Positions 23,101 to 34,039 are shown, counted from the first letter of the stretch. The stretch is DNA of 64,000 nt from Tetracentron sinense (GCA_015143295.1 JABCRI010001048.1:124001-188000); one strand, 5' to 3'. Program-made: numbers and translations. The notes: generated from the sequence alone by a model not told the origin.

Positions 23101-26100
23101 TGGAAGAGTAAAAGCAACCCGTTGTTTCTCGCTCCAGTACTGAGTTTCTCGCTCTAGTACTGAAGCAAAATATCGAGCTCTTACTCATGGCACTCTTATG
23201 AAGTTCTGTGGCTCCGTTCTCTCCTTTCCAAATTAGGGTTCCTATTAAAGACCCTATGTCTTTATATTGTGATAATGAGGTCGCCGCGAAGATTGCCTCC
23301 AATTATGTGTTTCATAAGAGGACAAAGCACATTGAAGTTAATATTCATTTTATCCGAGAGAAAGTTTGGGATTGTTCATTATCTTTTCAGCATGTTTCGT
23401 CTTCTCATCAACTTACTGACATTTTCACCAACCCTGTTGGCACTTCTATCCTCCAATATATTAGTGTCAAGCTGGACATGCTTAATGGTTATGCTCCAGT
23501 TTGAGGGGGAGTGTTGATATATGTAATATCGAGGGTATAATTGTAAAAATGCCATATATGTAATGTTCTCTTAATATAAAATGCTAGTAGGGTTTTCTTT
23601 CCCTCACTATGCATTTTACCATAATCTCTATTTTTTCCTTTCTTTATCCTCTTCTTTAAGAAACCTAACTCTCTAACCCTAAATCTTCAAACCCAATCTC
23701 CAACTATAACAGATGGGCATAAACTCCCTTGTCCCAAACAATAAATGGCTTGGACTCCCTCGCCCCAGATCAATGTTTTAAATGCGGAGACATGAGGTGA
23801 GGCATTAAGACCTCATCGACATTTAAGTCTCAGTTATATACCTTGAACCCTAATTTTAGTTAATGTATGAGGCACACACAACAGGCATAAAGCGAGCCTC
23901 AAGGCGTGTGCCTCATGTGAGGCTCACAATTTAAGGTGCGAGTCTCATGAGATTTAAACCTTAGGGTAGAGCCTCAAGGTGTAAGCCTCACACCCCTTTT
24001 AAAACACTGTTCCAAATAAAATCCCAACAAAGAACCAACTCATGTAAGAACATCCAAGCTAACAAAAAAAAATAAGGAAAGCCCATTTTGAGGCGTAACT
24101 TATTTGACTGGGAGGTTCCATACCTTTTGAGGCCGCTCTCCCTAATTCAGCAATTTTCCCCTACCTCTCTCAGACGGGATAGTTGAATTTGGTCCCTAAA
24201 CAACAAGAGACAGTTCTTAGTGAGATCTTTCTTGCACCTTACAATCTGAGCCCTTATTACCTTTTCCTCACCAAACTGTATGGTTCCCTTGGTTCCCTCT
24301 AAGGTATCATTTTTCTTATAAACAACAGTTTTAGATAAAATCCTAACTTACGATCACCTTATGTTGTTTTGCATTATGTGGCTTCTAGCCATAGTTAGTA
24401 ATTCGGCGTATGGCAAACAATTGGTACGGGGTATGATTCGTGAATAATTCAAAATAATCCTTTAATAATTCGTTAAAAAATTCAGCATAAAAAAAAAGCA
24501 AGACATTAAAAGTGAGGTTCTGAAATAGTTTGAGTATAATTCGGTCCAAGATTCAAAAATCCGTTCAAAAAATCGGCTTAAAATATAAAACAATATATAA
24601 AGTTACCTTTTATCTTAGACTTTTATGTAAACAAATAGATAAAGATAAGAATAGATAGTGATAAGTGATCCGTATATAAATTTTTTAAAAAAATCAAATT
24701 TATTGATAAATAAATAAATAAATAAAATTAAAATTTTTAAAATAAAAATATATATAATTCACATTTATCCAATGACATAATTTTAAATCTCAAAAAATAA
24801 TGCACATTTATCCAATATATATAAAATAGGCCTTTAATTTATATATATATATATATATTTTTAAGTATAAATTTTTAGTCCATAATCCATATGGTGTCTA
24901 TTGGGGTGTCCGGTTTTTTTTTTTGGGGTGGTGGATATATTATCATGTAACTAACACACACCCTAAACTCGCACAAACACTCTAAAGGGTGTCCCTTTTT
25001 CACTTCCTTTAACTTTGATTAAGATTCACAAACCCTTGGGTTTAAAACATCTTACCTTGATTTGTTTTTTTAAATTAACTAGAAAAGTTAAAACTTTTAA
25101 CTGTAGTTCAAAGGGGGTTTTTGAGGGCGAGGAGGATGGAACTCGCTCACATTCTTGTTTTATTGTCTTACAAGTTTTTTTTTTTTTTTTGAAGTAGAAC
25201 AAGCTTAAAGATTTGAGAGTTGAGATTCTCTCCTGGACATAACATTAATACTCTCAAGAAATCAAAATATGCATCTCAAACCTGCAGAACACAAAACACT
25301 GTGTTGGGCAGATGGGCACAACTACACAGCATACTGCTTGAATTGAATAAACACGTATTCCACTTTTTTCTTCATAGCCAGGCTTGAATTGAATAATATA
25401 TGAAGTTGAGAGATGAATACATCCATGTTTGAATCCAACAAGAATATCAAGTCTGAGAGAGGAATCAGGAAAAGAAAAAAAGATCCAAGAGAAAGGGAGA
25501 GAAACAAAGCAGGAGGGAGAGAGAGAGAGAGATCCAGAATCTGGAGAGACGGTGGTGGCTGGTGACCGACTGATTCAATCGCCTAAGATGTCCGTCTGAC
25601 AGAGTGAGCGAGGGAGAGAAAGGGAGAGACTGAGAAACACAGTGAGAGAGACCTCCGGCAGCCCAGCTGTGGGCGGCAGTGATCCGGGCCATCCGGCAAT
25701 ATAATCAGTCATCACTTAGGAAGATCTGGGAGAGAGGCCACACTGTATAAGTATCAGAGAGACAAGAGAGAAAGTAAAGGTGGTTTCACCTTTTTCGTTG
25801 GGAACTCAACTAATAATATTAAATGTTTCCTCTTACTATTCGCATATCCATCACCAAATAATTTGGATGATTTGAAAACGCCGCGTACAATTCCAAATCA
25901 TTGAATCGGATGATCGATCCAAACGTATAAAGAACAACACGTTCTATTCGTGAATAATTCGTGAACTGATCGCGAATTTACTAACTATGCTTCTAGCAGA
26001 GGAGATTGTGGATCACTTATTACTACATTGCCCGATGACAAGAAAGGTCTTATTTCCTATCTCTCCTCTGCATCCCATGGATCTTTCCCATATCATTCCG

Positions 26101-27081
26101 GAGCTTCTTATCGTGGTGGCACTCAGTGTAATTTTGCTCTCCAGCGGGTGTTTTGTGGTCTTTCCTTCCAAGGGCGATTTCGTGTGCTCATTGGAAAGAG
26201 AGAAATAGGAGGGTGTTCGAGGATATCTATCTCTCCATTCCCTAGATTCAGGCTCGGGCTCATTCCCTAGTCTTACCTTGGCTCTTAGTAAGGGGTGATG
26301 GGGCAAATCCCTGGGGATCTATCCTTGCACCATAACATTTGATTTCCTATTTCGATTCTCTTTTTGCTCTTTTCTTGTTTTTGGCTCCCTCAGTTTATTC
26401 TTGGTGAACCTTGAGACTTATTTTTCCCTTCCTCTCATATATTTAATTTTCCCTTAACTGATAAAAAAAAGTACTTTTTGTAAATAAATTCTTTTTTAAT
26501 AAGTATGCATGTGTTACTTATTTATAAGTACTTTTTTTTTGGATCTCAACCACTTTTATTTATAATTTATTTATGTTAACCAAAAAAACTTATTTATAAA
26601 TTAGTACTTATTTTGACTAATAAGTAAATAAGTACTTAATAGTAGTGTTGCCAAATGCCTCGGTGTATGGCTCTAATGGTTATTAATTATTATAAGAACC
26701 TTTAAAACTGCACTTTATATTGTTCTCTCTTTTCAATGTTTTTCTTTAATTAACCATTACAACAAACCTAAGATAAACTAGATATAAACTGCCTTTACAG
26801 TGCCAACTGCCACTAATCCCTGTAGTTTCCTTATTCCTTGATTGTCTCATTTATCGCAATAAATTTTATTTATCATTTACCCTGGCAAAAGAACTCAAGT
26901 TATCAAGCCTTAGTGTATGGCTCAAATAGTTATTATAAAAACCTTTAAAATTGCACTTTAGATTTTTCTCTCTCTTCAATGTTTCTCTAATTAACCACGA
27001 CAACAAACCTAAGATAAGCTAGATATAAACTGCATTTATTTGCCTTCAACAAAGGCTTTAAAGGGAATTCAGATACATACA

Positions 27082-27117
<36 letters not shown>

Positions 27118-28145
27118 TATATTGCAAAACTTATATATCAATGAGGTTTCATCAATAAGTCATTATTCTAGCCCAAAAGCACTATAAGTCAATTACCATG
27201 AATTTATTGTTTCGAGTTTCGACTAGCAAAGTATTAAGCTATTTATTACAATCTTTTCTATATCATTAACAATCAACATACCTCATCATTAATGCTGAAT
27301 TGCCACCTAAGTTGTTGAACCTGCCACCTTTCTTGCTGCCACTGCTGCCCAAGAATTACAAAGCCCATCAAAGCTGCAGCAATGAAAACAGACCAAAATG
27401 AGTTCCCCTCCTTCGCATGAGCATACAAGGAAGTTGCTTGTCTCTTCCACCAAGCTTTGCATGGAAGGCTAGATCCAATATATTTATCTTCTTTTGTATG
27501 TTTTGGAGACTTTGTGATATCCGAAGGGGAATCTAAGCCTCGCTGGGAAAGGTCCGTTGGTTCTGGAATAACTGTGTTCTCATCACAAATGGTTGATTCA
27601 CTAATATCTGCTTCACCTTGAAAAGAACTATATTTTGCAGCACTGAATATACTCTGCTCTTTATCAACCAAATTCATCACTTGCAAAGTCGTGCTTCTTT
27701 CGAACTCTGTACCACAAACAGATGGTTCATTACCCTTTTCATCAATGAATTGAATTCCAGGAAACTCATCTGGTATTATCAATCCTTTGATGTCCCAATT
27801 TTCTTCATTTTTTCTGTCAAATATATTCCCATCCTGAACATCCAATCTGGGTACCTCATTGGGAATCACTCGTTCATCTCCGAGTTCGTTATGAATCTCA
27901 CTGTTGCCAGGCTCCGACACCAGATTCTCATGCTGGCTAGGTGGAAAGACAAAGTGATCGGACATGAACATTGCACTAGAATTTTTCTCTTCATCTTCAT
28001 CAAACTGATTATCATTTTCATCATCATTAGATTCAAATCCTTTTGGACCAGGAGCAGCAGCGTATGTTGATGCCGTGAGTGATACAACTTCCCACTCAGT
28101 TCCACGGGAGGTAGTTTCCTCTCCATTGTTTTCTTCATCTGCCAT
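17011..28145 (-). CDS. ATI1-like: ATG8-interacting protein (ATI1/ATI2-like), gene with a 10 kb intron
   Basis: Exon 1 is 28145-27282 (288 codons) and exon 2 is 17115-17011 (34 codons plus stop), both phase 0, giving 322 residues. The N-terminus has the signature TEWEVVSLTASTYAAAPGP, in which WEVV is a candidate ATG8-interacting motif. MSDHFVFPPSQHENL follows. Near residue 230 comes SLPCKAWWKRQATSLYA, then a membrane segment around 250-267 (FWSVFIAAALMGFVILG) and QQWQQERWQVQQLRWQ. Exon 2 supplies the family C-terminus: a LSRFKDVIVGG block, then RRGSFIRGGASAER. In Arabidopsis these proteins bind ATG8 and mark ER- and plastid-derived bodies for delivery to the vacuole. The middle is acidic and poorly conserved, and the protein is longer than its Arabidopsis relatives (from memory, about 260-270 residues). 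All nested transposons in the intron lie between intact splice sites. Confidence 0.88.
18000..18291. repeat. Degenerate minisatellite, split by the Copia insertion
   Basis: Diverged ~30-35 bp units of the type 'ATAGATG..TCT.AACTCCCACACCCCA' repeat from about 18000 to 18291 and resume at 23705-23770 immediately after the 3' LTR. The retrotransposon therefore inserted into this array. Confidence 0.5.
18292..18471 (+). repeat. 5' LTR of the decayed Copia element
   Basis: Matches 23512-23704 along its length with scattered substitutions and one insertion in the 3' copy. It is followed by the tRNA primer site. Confidence 0.8.
20839..21149. mobile_element. hAT-type miniature element (CATAGTGACAAAG family), copy 2
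   Basis: Flanked by perfect 8-bp duplications CTCTGGAT (20831-20838 and 21150-21157). The left end is CATAGTGACAAAGTCGG and the right end GTTACTTGA. At 311 bp it is noncoding and shares the 'GGGAATAAT' sub-terminal motif with copy 1. It interrupts the Copia pol remnant. Confidence 0.85.
22081..22447. mobile_element. hAT-type miniature element (CAATGTTACAAATC family)
   Basis: The left end is CAATGTTACAAATCACATTC and the reverse-complemented right end CACTGTTACAAATCTCCCGA. The 8-bp flanks ATTCTAAG (22073-22080) and GTTCTAAG (22448-22455) match at 7 of 8. The interior has inverted 'TCTCGGGAGATTT' blocks. It interrupts the reverse transcriptase part of the Copia remnant. Confidence 0.8.
23512..23704 (+). 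repeat. 3' LTR of the decayed Copia element
   Basis: Starts TGTTGATATATG directly after the purine tract and ends TCTCCAAC. The minisatellite resumes at once. Confidence 0.8.
23771..24009. mobile_element. hAT-type miniature element (CARTGTTTTAAA termini)
   Basis: The left end is CAATGTTTTAAATGCGG and the reverse-complemented right end CAGTGTTTTAAAAGGGG. The interior is filled with 'GAGGC' and 'GCCTCA' words. The flanking octamers CCCCAGAT and TTCCAAAT match at only 5 of 8, so the insertion is old or the family assignment is loose. Confidence 0.5.
24170..26290 (+). pseudogene. LINE remnant (zf-RVT domain), split by a hAT-like insertion
   Basis: The left part translates VPSKVSFFL, a stop, then TTVLDKILTYDH and LFCIMWLL. 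The right part continues AEEIVDHLLLHCPMTRKV and, in another frame, WKERNRRVFEDI. This is the zinc-binding region that follows reverse transcriptase in plant LINEs. The two parts join exactly in frame when the element at 24390-25989 and one copy of its duplication are removed. Confidence 0.75.
24390..25989. mobile_element. 1.6 kb hAT-like non-autonomous element
   Basis: The ends are CATAGTTAGTAATTCGGCG and, reverse-complemented, CATAGTTAGTAAATTCGCG. Perfect 8-bp duplications CTTCTAGC lie at 24382-24389 and 25990-25997. No transposase is visible. The span 25200-25790 is compositionally distinct: on the minus strand it is CT-rich, like a plant promoter or 5' leader, and opens a 75-residue ORF (MARITAAHSWAAGGL...), so host sequence may have been captured. 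A fold-back repeat half lies at about 24980-25080. Confidence 0.75.
26655..27043. repeat. Diverged direct duplication, ~250 bp period
   Basis: The blocks 26655-26808 and 26907-27043 share GTGTATGGCTC, CCTTTAAAA, TGCACTTTA, TTCAATGTTT and AACAAACCTAAGATAA in the same order and orientation, with about 15% differences. Noncoding. Confidence 0.7.
27072..27110. repeat. (ATAC)n microsatellite
   Basis: About nine perfect units followed by a short (TA)n run. Confidence 0.9.
27282..28145 (-). CDS. ATI1-like: Exon 1 of the ATI-like gene
   Basis: 288 codons from ATG (28145-28143) to GAT GAG|GTATGT. It carries the N-terminal WEVV motif, the acidic middle, the membrane segment and the WQQERWQ block. Listed separately because it lies 10.2 kb from the terminal exon. 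Confidence 0.88.
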
Positions 28146-28294
28146 TTACAATAAACTTAACGTTCCCTATACATCAACACTCACCAGCATTAGCCTTGTT
28201 AAACCGGAAAAATCACAGAGAACAATAGAATTTCCCTTATACTTCGTACACAGTATCTGAAGAAAAAATTAAATAGCATACCCATTTCCGCTAA

Positions 28295-28441
28295 TGCTCT
28301 GTTTGTTTTGATGTAAAATAGGGGAAAAAAAATGAAATTCATGGAAAACATCAATTGTCCTACAGAAAATACACGCGAAAAATGACATTTTCCGTGGAAT
28401 TCTTTTGTTTTCCATTGTTTTACATCAAAACAAACGGAGCA
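28295..28441. mobile_element. Tourist-like miniature element upstream of the ATI-like gene
   Basis: The ends are TGCTCTGTTTGTTTTGATGT and, reverse-complemented, TGCTCCGTTTGTTTTGATGT, with flanking TAA on both sides (28292-28294, 28442-28444). The 3-bp duplication and 147 bp length fit PIF/Harbinger-derived elements. It lies between the ATG and the promoter, probably in a 5'-leader intron. Confidence 0.65.
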
Positions 28442-29590
28442 TAAATCAAAGACGTGTGTTGAAACAAATGGCAAACCAAACCTTTTTTACTAAAACCCTT
28501 CAGGATGAAAGTTTTCCATATACAACTTACAAGTGATGAACTGAGAGTTTAATTTTAAAAAACTGTGAGTTTAATCAAACCAGTACAAACCCACTTGAAA
28601 TATTGGATCACTAAAACCCAACACTCAAACTTACCCGGATGACAGGACATACAAATTACCTTTCTGATACAAAAATGTTCAGTCCATAACATATTCAGAA
28701 GGATGGGAAAGAAATTAACAAGGAAAAAACTACTATCCCAAAGGCATAAAGTCCTCCAGAGCATCAATTTAAGGAAAAGTATTTCAAATAAAATCTTAGA
28801 TAGTAATAATGTAACGATATAAATAGGCAACCGTCAATTCTTTTGGTACTACCAAAAAATAAATATTAAAATCTAGAAATCGAGAATATAGAATCAATGT
28901 TTTCTATTCTAGAACCAACAACCGCGTTGTGACAATGCAAAAACAGATATTTAAATACTGAAATAGTGAAAATCAATACTCGGGAAATTCTTTCGATGAA
29001 TCAATCACCAAATTTTATAAAACATATGTGTACAAAAGAATCAACCAAATGGATATCATAACACCAGCACTATAGCCCAACAGTAACCAAAGCACGGCTT
29101 TTTTCAATAGATAAATTCTAAACAAAGGAAGAATTCTCTAATATGTTTGCCAGTCAGAAATGCTCACCTTTAAATTATTTACAAAATTTGACTTACAATC
29201 CCCGATTCGAAAATTTTAATTTGAATAACGATCAATCATTTGAACCAAAATTCGTCAAAATTACACCCTAATTAAACCATCTATTACTTTACACAATCAC
29301 TTAATCACAAACAACAGTCCCATAATCAACAAAACGAAACGAATTCAAACCAATCTAAATAAATCAGAAACAGTAAAAGCAATCCATACATGCAATAAAT
29401 CAAAAATCAATAAATGTTTTTTAAAAAAAGGATCTGAAAAAACAACAAAAACAAGAGACTCTTCGGTAAATTACCTACAAACGTTAATCGGAAGCGATCT
29501 CCGGCGAGATTTAAAAAAAAGAGATTCCAAGGGTTTCCGATGAAAGTCCGGTGAAAGGTTAACTGTCTCATGAAACCGCAAATGTAAACC

Positions 29591-29598
29591 CTTTTATA
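29591..29598 (-). promoter_or_regulatory. TATA box of the ATI-like gene
   Basis: TATAAAAG on the minus strand. The sequence downstream looks like a plant 5' leader (CT-rich, 'CTTTCACCGGACTTTCATCGG' region) with a donor TTTGTAG|GTAATT at about 29476. A matching acceptor GATGTATAG near 28170 would place a ~1.3 kb intron in the leader. Confidence 0.5.
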
Positions 29599-29986
29599 TC
29601 GAATCCCCCGGTAATAATGGATATAAGAAACTGCCTTGACCAGTAATCGCTTCTTCAACCGGTCAATTATTACCGGCTGTAATCATGAATGTCTCTTGAA
29701 GCGGATAATATCTACGTTTCGTACTTCGAGGCTTTTGTGTCCGGCAAGAACCAAGTCCTTGCGTTGCGTGTGAGAAAGGATTAAGGACTAAAGTTGGTTT
29801 TAATTATAACTATTAAACAATAATTGTACATTTAATTTTTATTATAATTTTAAATACAACACTTATCTTACACAGGTTTGGCAGACAGATTTGGGTTGAG
29901 AGATGCCTTTAAGTTGGTTTTAGTCTGTGTATATATGGGCTGGTCTGTGTTGAGAGTATCATTATCCGATCCGACGCAGTAGGACC

Positions 29987-30519
29987 TAGGAAGCACGGAT
30001 ACTTCAAATAAGCTTTCGTACCCGTATCTGATACATATCGGATACGGATATGTCTTTGATACGGTGGGATATGTACAGGATACGATTGAGACGTATCCGG
30101 TTATTTAAAAACAATTTTTTTATTTCTGATACAGCTCTGATAAGGTTGGATACGGCCGAGATACAGGAATAATTTTTTATTTTTTTTGGGAGACCTGGGG
30201 GTGTGACCCTATCTCTTTTGTTTTTGCATGGACATGGTCTTCTTTATATTTTGCTTAGTGGATGATAGAATGAGTATCTTTTTTGCTTAGTGGATGATGA
30301 GATGACCCTATTTCTTTTGCTTTTGCATGGACATGGTCTTTTTTATATATAAACAAAACTGAATCAATGGTTATTTTATAATTATAATACAAAATATGGT
30401 ATTATTATTATTTTTTTTTAAAATTACAGACGTATCCTGATCGTATCCGTATCCAGTTTTTTTAGGTTCTACCATATCGCTGTATCTGTATCGTATTGTA
30501 CTCATATCCGTGCTTCCTA
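29987..30519. mobile_element. Inverted-repeat element with TAGGAAGCACGGATA ends
   Basis: The left end TAGGAAGCACGGATAC is matched at the right by ATATCCGTGCTTCCTA. The interior has many 'GGATACG' and 'CGTATCC' words, forming a fold-back of about 533 bp. No clear target-site duplication. Noncoding. Confidence 0.55.
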
Positions 30520-30529
30520 GCACACGGCC

Positions 30530-32680
30530 AAGCCAACCTGTTGCCACCTCTAATTTGGACCCAAGCAAGTAAGGTTCGACCACAAATATGTCACACATAG
30601 TCGCCCATAATCGATTGGCAGGCATCTAAGCCTTAACCCAAATGAGTTAGGGTGTGGGCTTGGAGTTGAGTAAGGATCCAGAGATACTCAAATGGGTTTC
30701 GGCCTCAATGGACCTGAGCAGTCAAATTAGACTTGAGACTAATGGGCCCTGGCCCATGTAATGAAAACAAGGGAACTTTTAATTAATAAACTCGTTCTAG
30801 AGGTGTTTCGGCACCATGTAATGGAATACCCCAACCTAGCTCATCCAAACCTAGAGAAAGTGAAACTTGGTATCAATTGTCTTGGTAGCCTAAGGTTACT
30901 AACAAGAGAAAAAAGTGTTAGATTTGCATACTCTTCAAAATTATCACATTTACTTTTTCTACTATTTTAAAATATAAAACAGGAGCTCAAGTTCACGGAC
31001 AAACTAAAGCAACCAAAAATATGTCCTATGATGGGGGTAGTTTGAAAATTACAATACAAATGACAAGTATTTCTATGAACTACTAGCGGGTGGCACATGC
31101 CATGCACATGAGAGTGAGGGGAAGGAGTTAACCACAGTTAATAGAAGTTAAAAGGGACACGTGTTAACACATGGGTGCAATCGATGATGTGGCATTCTTC
31201 TAAGGCTTTTCCATTTTTTTCTCTTTAATTAGAGTGCCCCGTTAGCATTGTCAAAACCATTAAGTGGGCCCACTTTTGTTGCCCTTCCATTTTCTTATCT
31301 AAAACCATCTCCTCACCTTTCCTTCTCAAACGAAATTAAGTGGATGTTTCTACCACTTTAAGACATGTATCAAGCCACTTATCATTCCTATGAGCACTAC
31401 CTCCGGTTTCCCAAAAACGTTGTACCCTATATGTTGTCTACATGTCTTCCCAAAACGTCTATGTATTTAATCTCTACATAATGAAAAAGTTATACTGCAT
31501 CTAATCCCCTTATCTTCCCGAACATTGTTTGCATCTTACCCAAAACGTTTTGCATGTAATTAATCTTTGTTCCCCCAAAAGGCCTATGTAATTAATCTTC
31601 CCATAATGCAAACAACTATCTTCCCTAAAATTAAAATTCCTCAATCAACATAAATTAACTCTTCTTCTTCTTCCAAATATATCATCCATTCATATTACAT
31701 AGCAAACACAAATAGCAAATGAGTCTTCTTTTTTTAAACATTTTGTTATTCAAAAGTATCAGTTTGCACCAAATATCAAATCACAAAGCATTGTCAAACC
31801 ATGATACGTTGACAACTTTGATCTTCGACAAAATCACCATCACTCTAACAATAAGTCTAAGGTGAGTCGATTTATCTTCATTCGCTGCCTACACCTTATT
31901 TTCCATTTTTACTAGAGGTGAATAACTATTACAGCAATTGGGAAAATTTTGAATTTGTATTTCTAAAATTTTCAAACCCGTTACGAATATGCAAAATCTT
32001 TGTTTGCATATTAAGATTAAGAAACTCACAAAACCACAAATGTTAACAATAAGTTTGAATCCATTAGACATTGGAACAAAAAGACATTATAATCTGTGAG
32101 TTAACACACAAAAAACTGTACGAATACCATTCTCCAACGGGATTGATAAATTATGAATCTCACTCGATTATTCTTAAATTCATCCAATTGTTATCCACCT
32201 CTATTAGATTTCCATCTCATTTGTCCTCATACTGCGTACAAATCTATTACTTTTGCTTAACTTTGCATTTCAATTTGATTAAATTATTGTTTCATATTGC
32301 GGTAATATCATATTGATTCTCATGGTTTTACTATTATAATAGTGGACGTAATGTGGAACACGAATCGAGAAACTTCCATGTGATATTCCTCTTATTAGTA
32401 CAAATTTGGTTTTAATTTAAGTAGCTCTTACGAATTGTTGTTATTGTTGTTACAGATTTTGACTGCTTTTGCTACTACTCAACACTTTAAATCAATTATG
32501 ATCATCTTTCCCATGGATTGTACGGGGTGTTTATTAGTCTCTTAATATACCAAACATTTTTCTTGATGTATCAATATCTTATTAGTCATTGGTCTCATTG
32601 TCTAAGTTTTTTTTTTTGCTTTTTTGACTCCAATGCGCCGAGTATACACTTGTAGAACCAGCCAACTAAGGCTAAGCCCA
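30530..32680. other. Intergenic, no gene supported
   Basis: AT-rich sequence with short chance ORFs. A half fold-back repeat lies at about 31120-31180 (AACCACAGTTAATAGAAGTT, then AAAAGGGACACGTGTTAACA). I see nothing else that can be named. Confidence 0.5.
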
Positions 32681-32691
32681 GCTGATCTGAG

Positions 32692-33749
32692 TCAATCTCT
32701 ACTCAGATTCAGAATTTCTTTTATTACAAGGCTTCTAGCCCGATTGATGGTCATGAAACACAAGTACAGGTGCTCCTCTAATTCATCTAACTGCTCTCTA
32801 AAGCTGGAGTCGTTCTTCTTCAGCTGGCGTGCCACTTCTCCGGTCGCATTCAGCCGGTCCTCTCGCCGATCTAACCAAAACCGAACCATGGCACGCATAT
32901 GCTCCAGCTCATCTTGTAGCCGATTCACCAGCCGGCTTAAAGTATCCAAGTCCTTATTCAATATATAAGTCCCTTTAGCTGCTGCATCAAGCTGAGCCGA
33001 CATCCTAGCCAACCTCCTCGTTGAAACCAGCTGAAATGAAGCCGTCATGAAACCCGGCCCAGCTACCAGCAACGCCAATCCGTGTGTCACCACAATTACA
33101 ACCAGTGAAGCCGTTAACGCCACAATAAATATAGCCAACCCACGTTTCATGCCGTTAAGGATCCGGAGCTTTGAGCGAGCCTTCTCGCGGCTTGCCTCAA
33201 GCCGTTCGAGCAAGCCGGTGCAGCGAGCTTGCACTTCTCGGAACCGACGTGGAGATGAAGCTGACGAGCCAAATGGATTAAAGAAGTTGGAGAATTTGGT
33301 AAGGCGGTTGAAAAAACCCGGAAAGTGGTTCCCCGGCGAGAGTAAGGTGGTTTCGATGGAGTTGATGGTGGTTTTGAGAGGGCGGTATTGGACACGAGTT
33401 TTATCGATGTCTTTTAACAAGAGACCGCATAGGATAGAAGCGTCAGCAGTTTTGGAGAAGTAGTCGGAGAGGAGACGGTGGTTTTCAGAGAGGTTTCTAG
33501 ACTGAGAGAAAGCCAGGATTTTGGTGACCGTTGGTTGGTCCGGATCCAAGAGCTGCTCGGCGAAAAGTCGGTATGACGAGAGTCTCACAGCTGTGGTGGA
33601 TTCTGCGGGTAAACACGTGGCAGCATCTCCGTGGGTCAAGGCGAGAACCCTTGTCCAAAAATCGACGTAGGATTCTGTACGGAAGGCGTTGGCGTATTCT
33701 TCGCGGATATCGATTTCGTTGGGGCTGTTGGGATTGTCTGGTCCAGACA
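32692..33749 (-). CDS. UPF0496 (DUF677) family protein, first exon not found
   Basis: About 351 residues read from the minus strand to the stop near 32692. The N-terminal IDIREEYANAFRTESYVDFW block and the helical body match the UPF0496/At3g49070 group. Two adjacent hydrophobic helices at about 205-233 (GLAIFIVALTASLVVIVVTH) could form a membrane hairpin. The C-terminal third is coiled-coil-like (LSRLVNRLQDELEHMRAMV). The frame opens at a GTG that overlaps a splice-acceptor-like GGTGCAG (AG at 33751-33750), with an in-frame TGA a few codons upstream and no early in-frame ATG. A small upstream start exon is therefore needed; a second possible acceptor is CCAACAG about 25 bp inside. The molecular function is unknown. 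Confidence 0.82.
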
Positions 33750-34039
33750 CTGCACCATGTCAAACAATGTTTGTTGTGAGTTTATAGTTTATATTCACGA
33801 GACTAGGAGAGAATAAACATTTTTTTAACACAAAAAAAAAACCAATTTGATTTTGTGTTACCGCTTGCGTTAAGGGGATTCTTAGGGGGTGTGTGTATAA
33901 GGCCATTTTGGAGTGGTTGCTTGACTTATCCTCATGGCCCCTTAGCGGCCATCTTAGGTATGGATGTGTGTTTACAGAGTATATATTAGTTACATGATAT
34001 TATTTCAACCAAAAACATCAAAACCACATCCAATCGTGA

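Larger units (their letters stand above)
18623..23504 (+). pseudogene. Broken Copia gag-pol polyprotein
   Basis: Fragments in order: a gag start near 18623 (MDAKALTQQALS); a protease-like DSGATDYMA at about 19712; an integrase core at 20296-20640 (RSDNSSKYLS, then TPQQNGVTERKNR); reverse transcriptase at about 21890 (QLDIKNVFLNGHL) and 22530 (YVDDIIL); and RNase H at 23208-23504 (LYCDNEVAAKIASN, then KRTKHIEVN). Stops and frameshifts occur throughout, and two miniature elements interrupt pol, so no functional product is possible. Confidence 0.85.
18292..23704 (+). mobile_element. Decayed Ty1/Copia LTR retrotransposon
   Basis: The 5' LTR (18292-18471) and 3' LTR (23512-23704) both start TGTTGATATATGTAATATCG and end near AATCTCCAAC. 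A primer site TGGTATTAGAGC (18473-18484, initiator-Met tRNA type with one change) follows the 5' LTR, and a purine tract GAGGGGGAG precedes the 3' LTR. Gag, protease, integrase, reverse transcriptase and RNase H remnants appear in Copia order with many stops and frameshifts. The 3' LTR carries a short extra segment (AAACCCAATC region). Flanks ATAAT and ATAAC could be the target duplication (4 of 5). Two hAT miniature elements inserted later, at 20839 and 22081. Confidence 0.88.
17116..27281 (-). other. 10.2 kb intron of the ATI-like gene
   Basis: The donor is GAG|GTATGT (27281-27280) and the acceptor TTGCAG (17117-17116). It contains a decayed Copia element with two nested hAT miniature elements, a degenerate minisatellite, a hAT-type miniature element at 23771, a LINE remnant split by a 1.6 kb hAT-like element, a ~245 bp duplication and an (ATAC)n tract. 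The span 17300-18000 holds nothing I recognise. Confidence 0.75.

Noticed and set aside
25987-26306. Separate gene ORFs just right of the hAT-like element
   Set aside because: The plus frame is the right half of the split LINE remnant and the minus frame is its shadow.
27072-27110. Short regularly repeated sequence considered as a CRISPR-like array
   Set aside because: A simple (ATAC)n microsatellite without spacers; the genome is a plant's.
27618-28070. 150-residue plus-strand ORF opposite the ATI-like exon
   Set aside because: Antisense shadow of the ATI exon.
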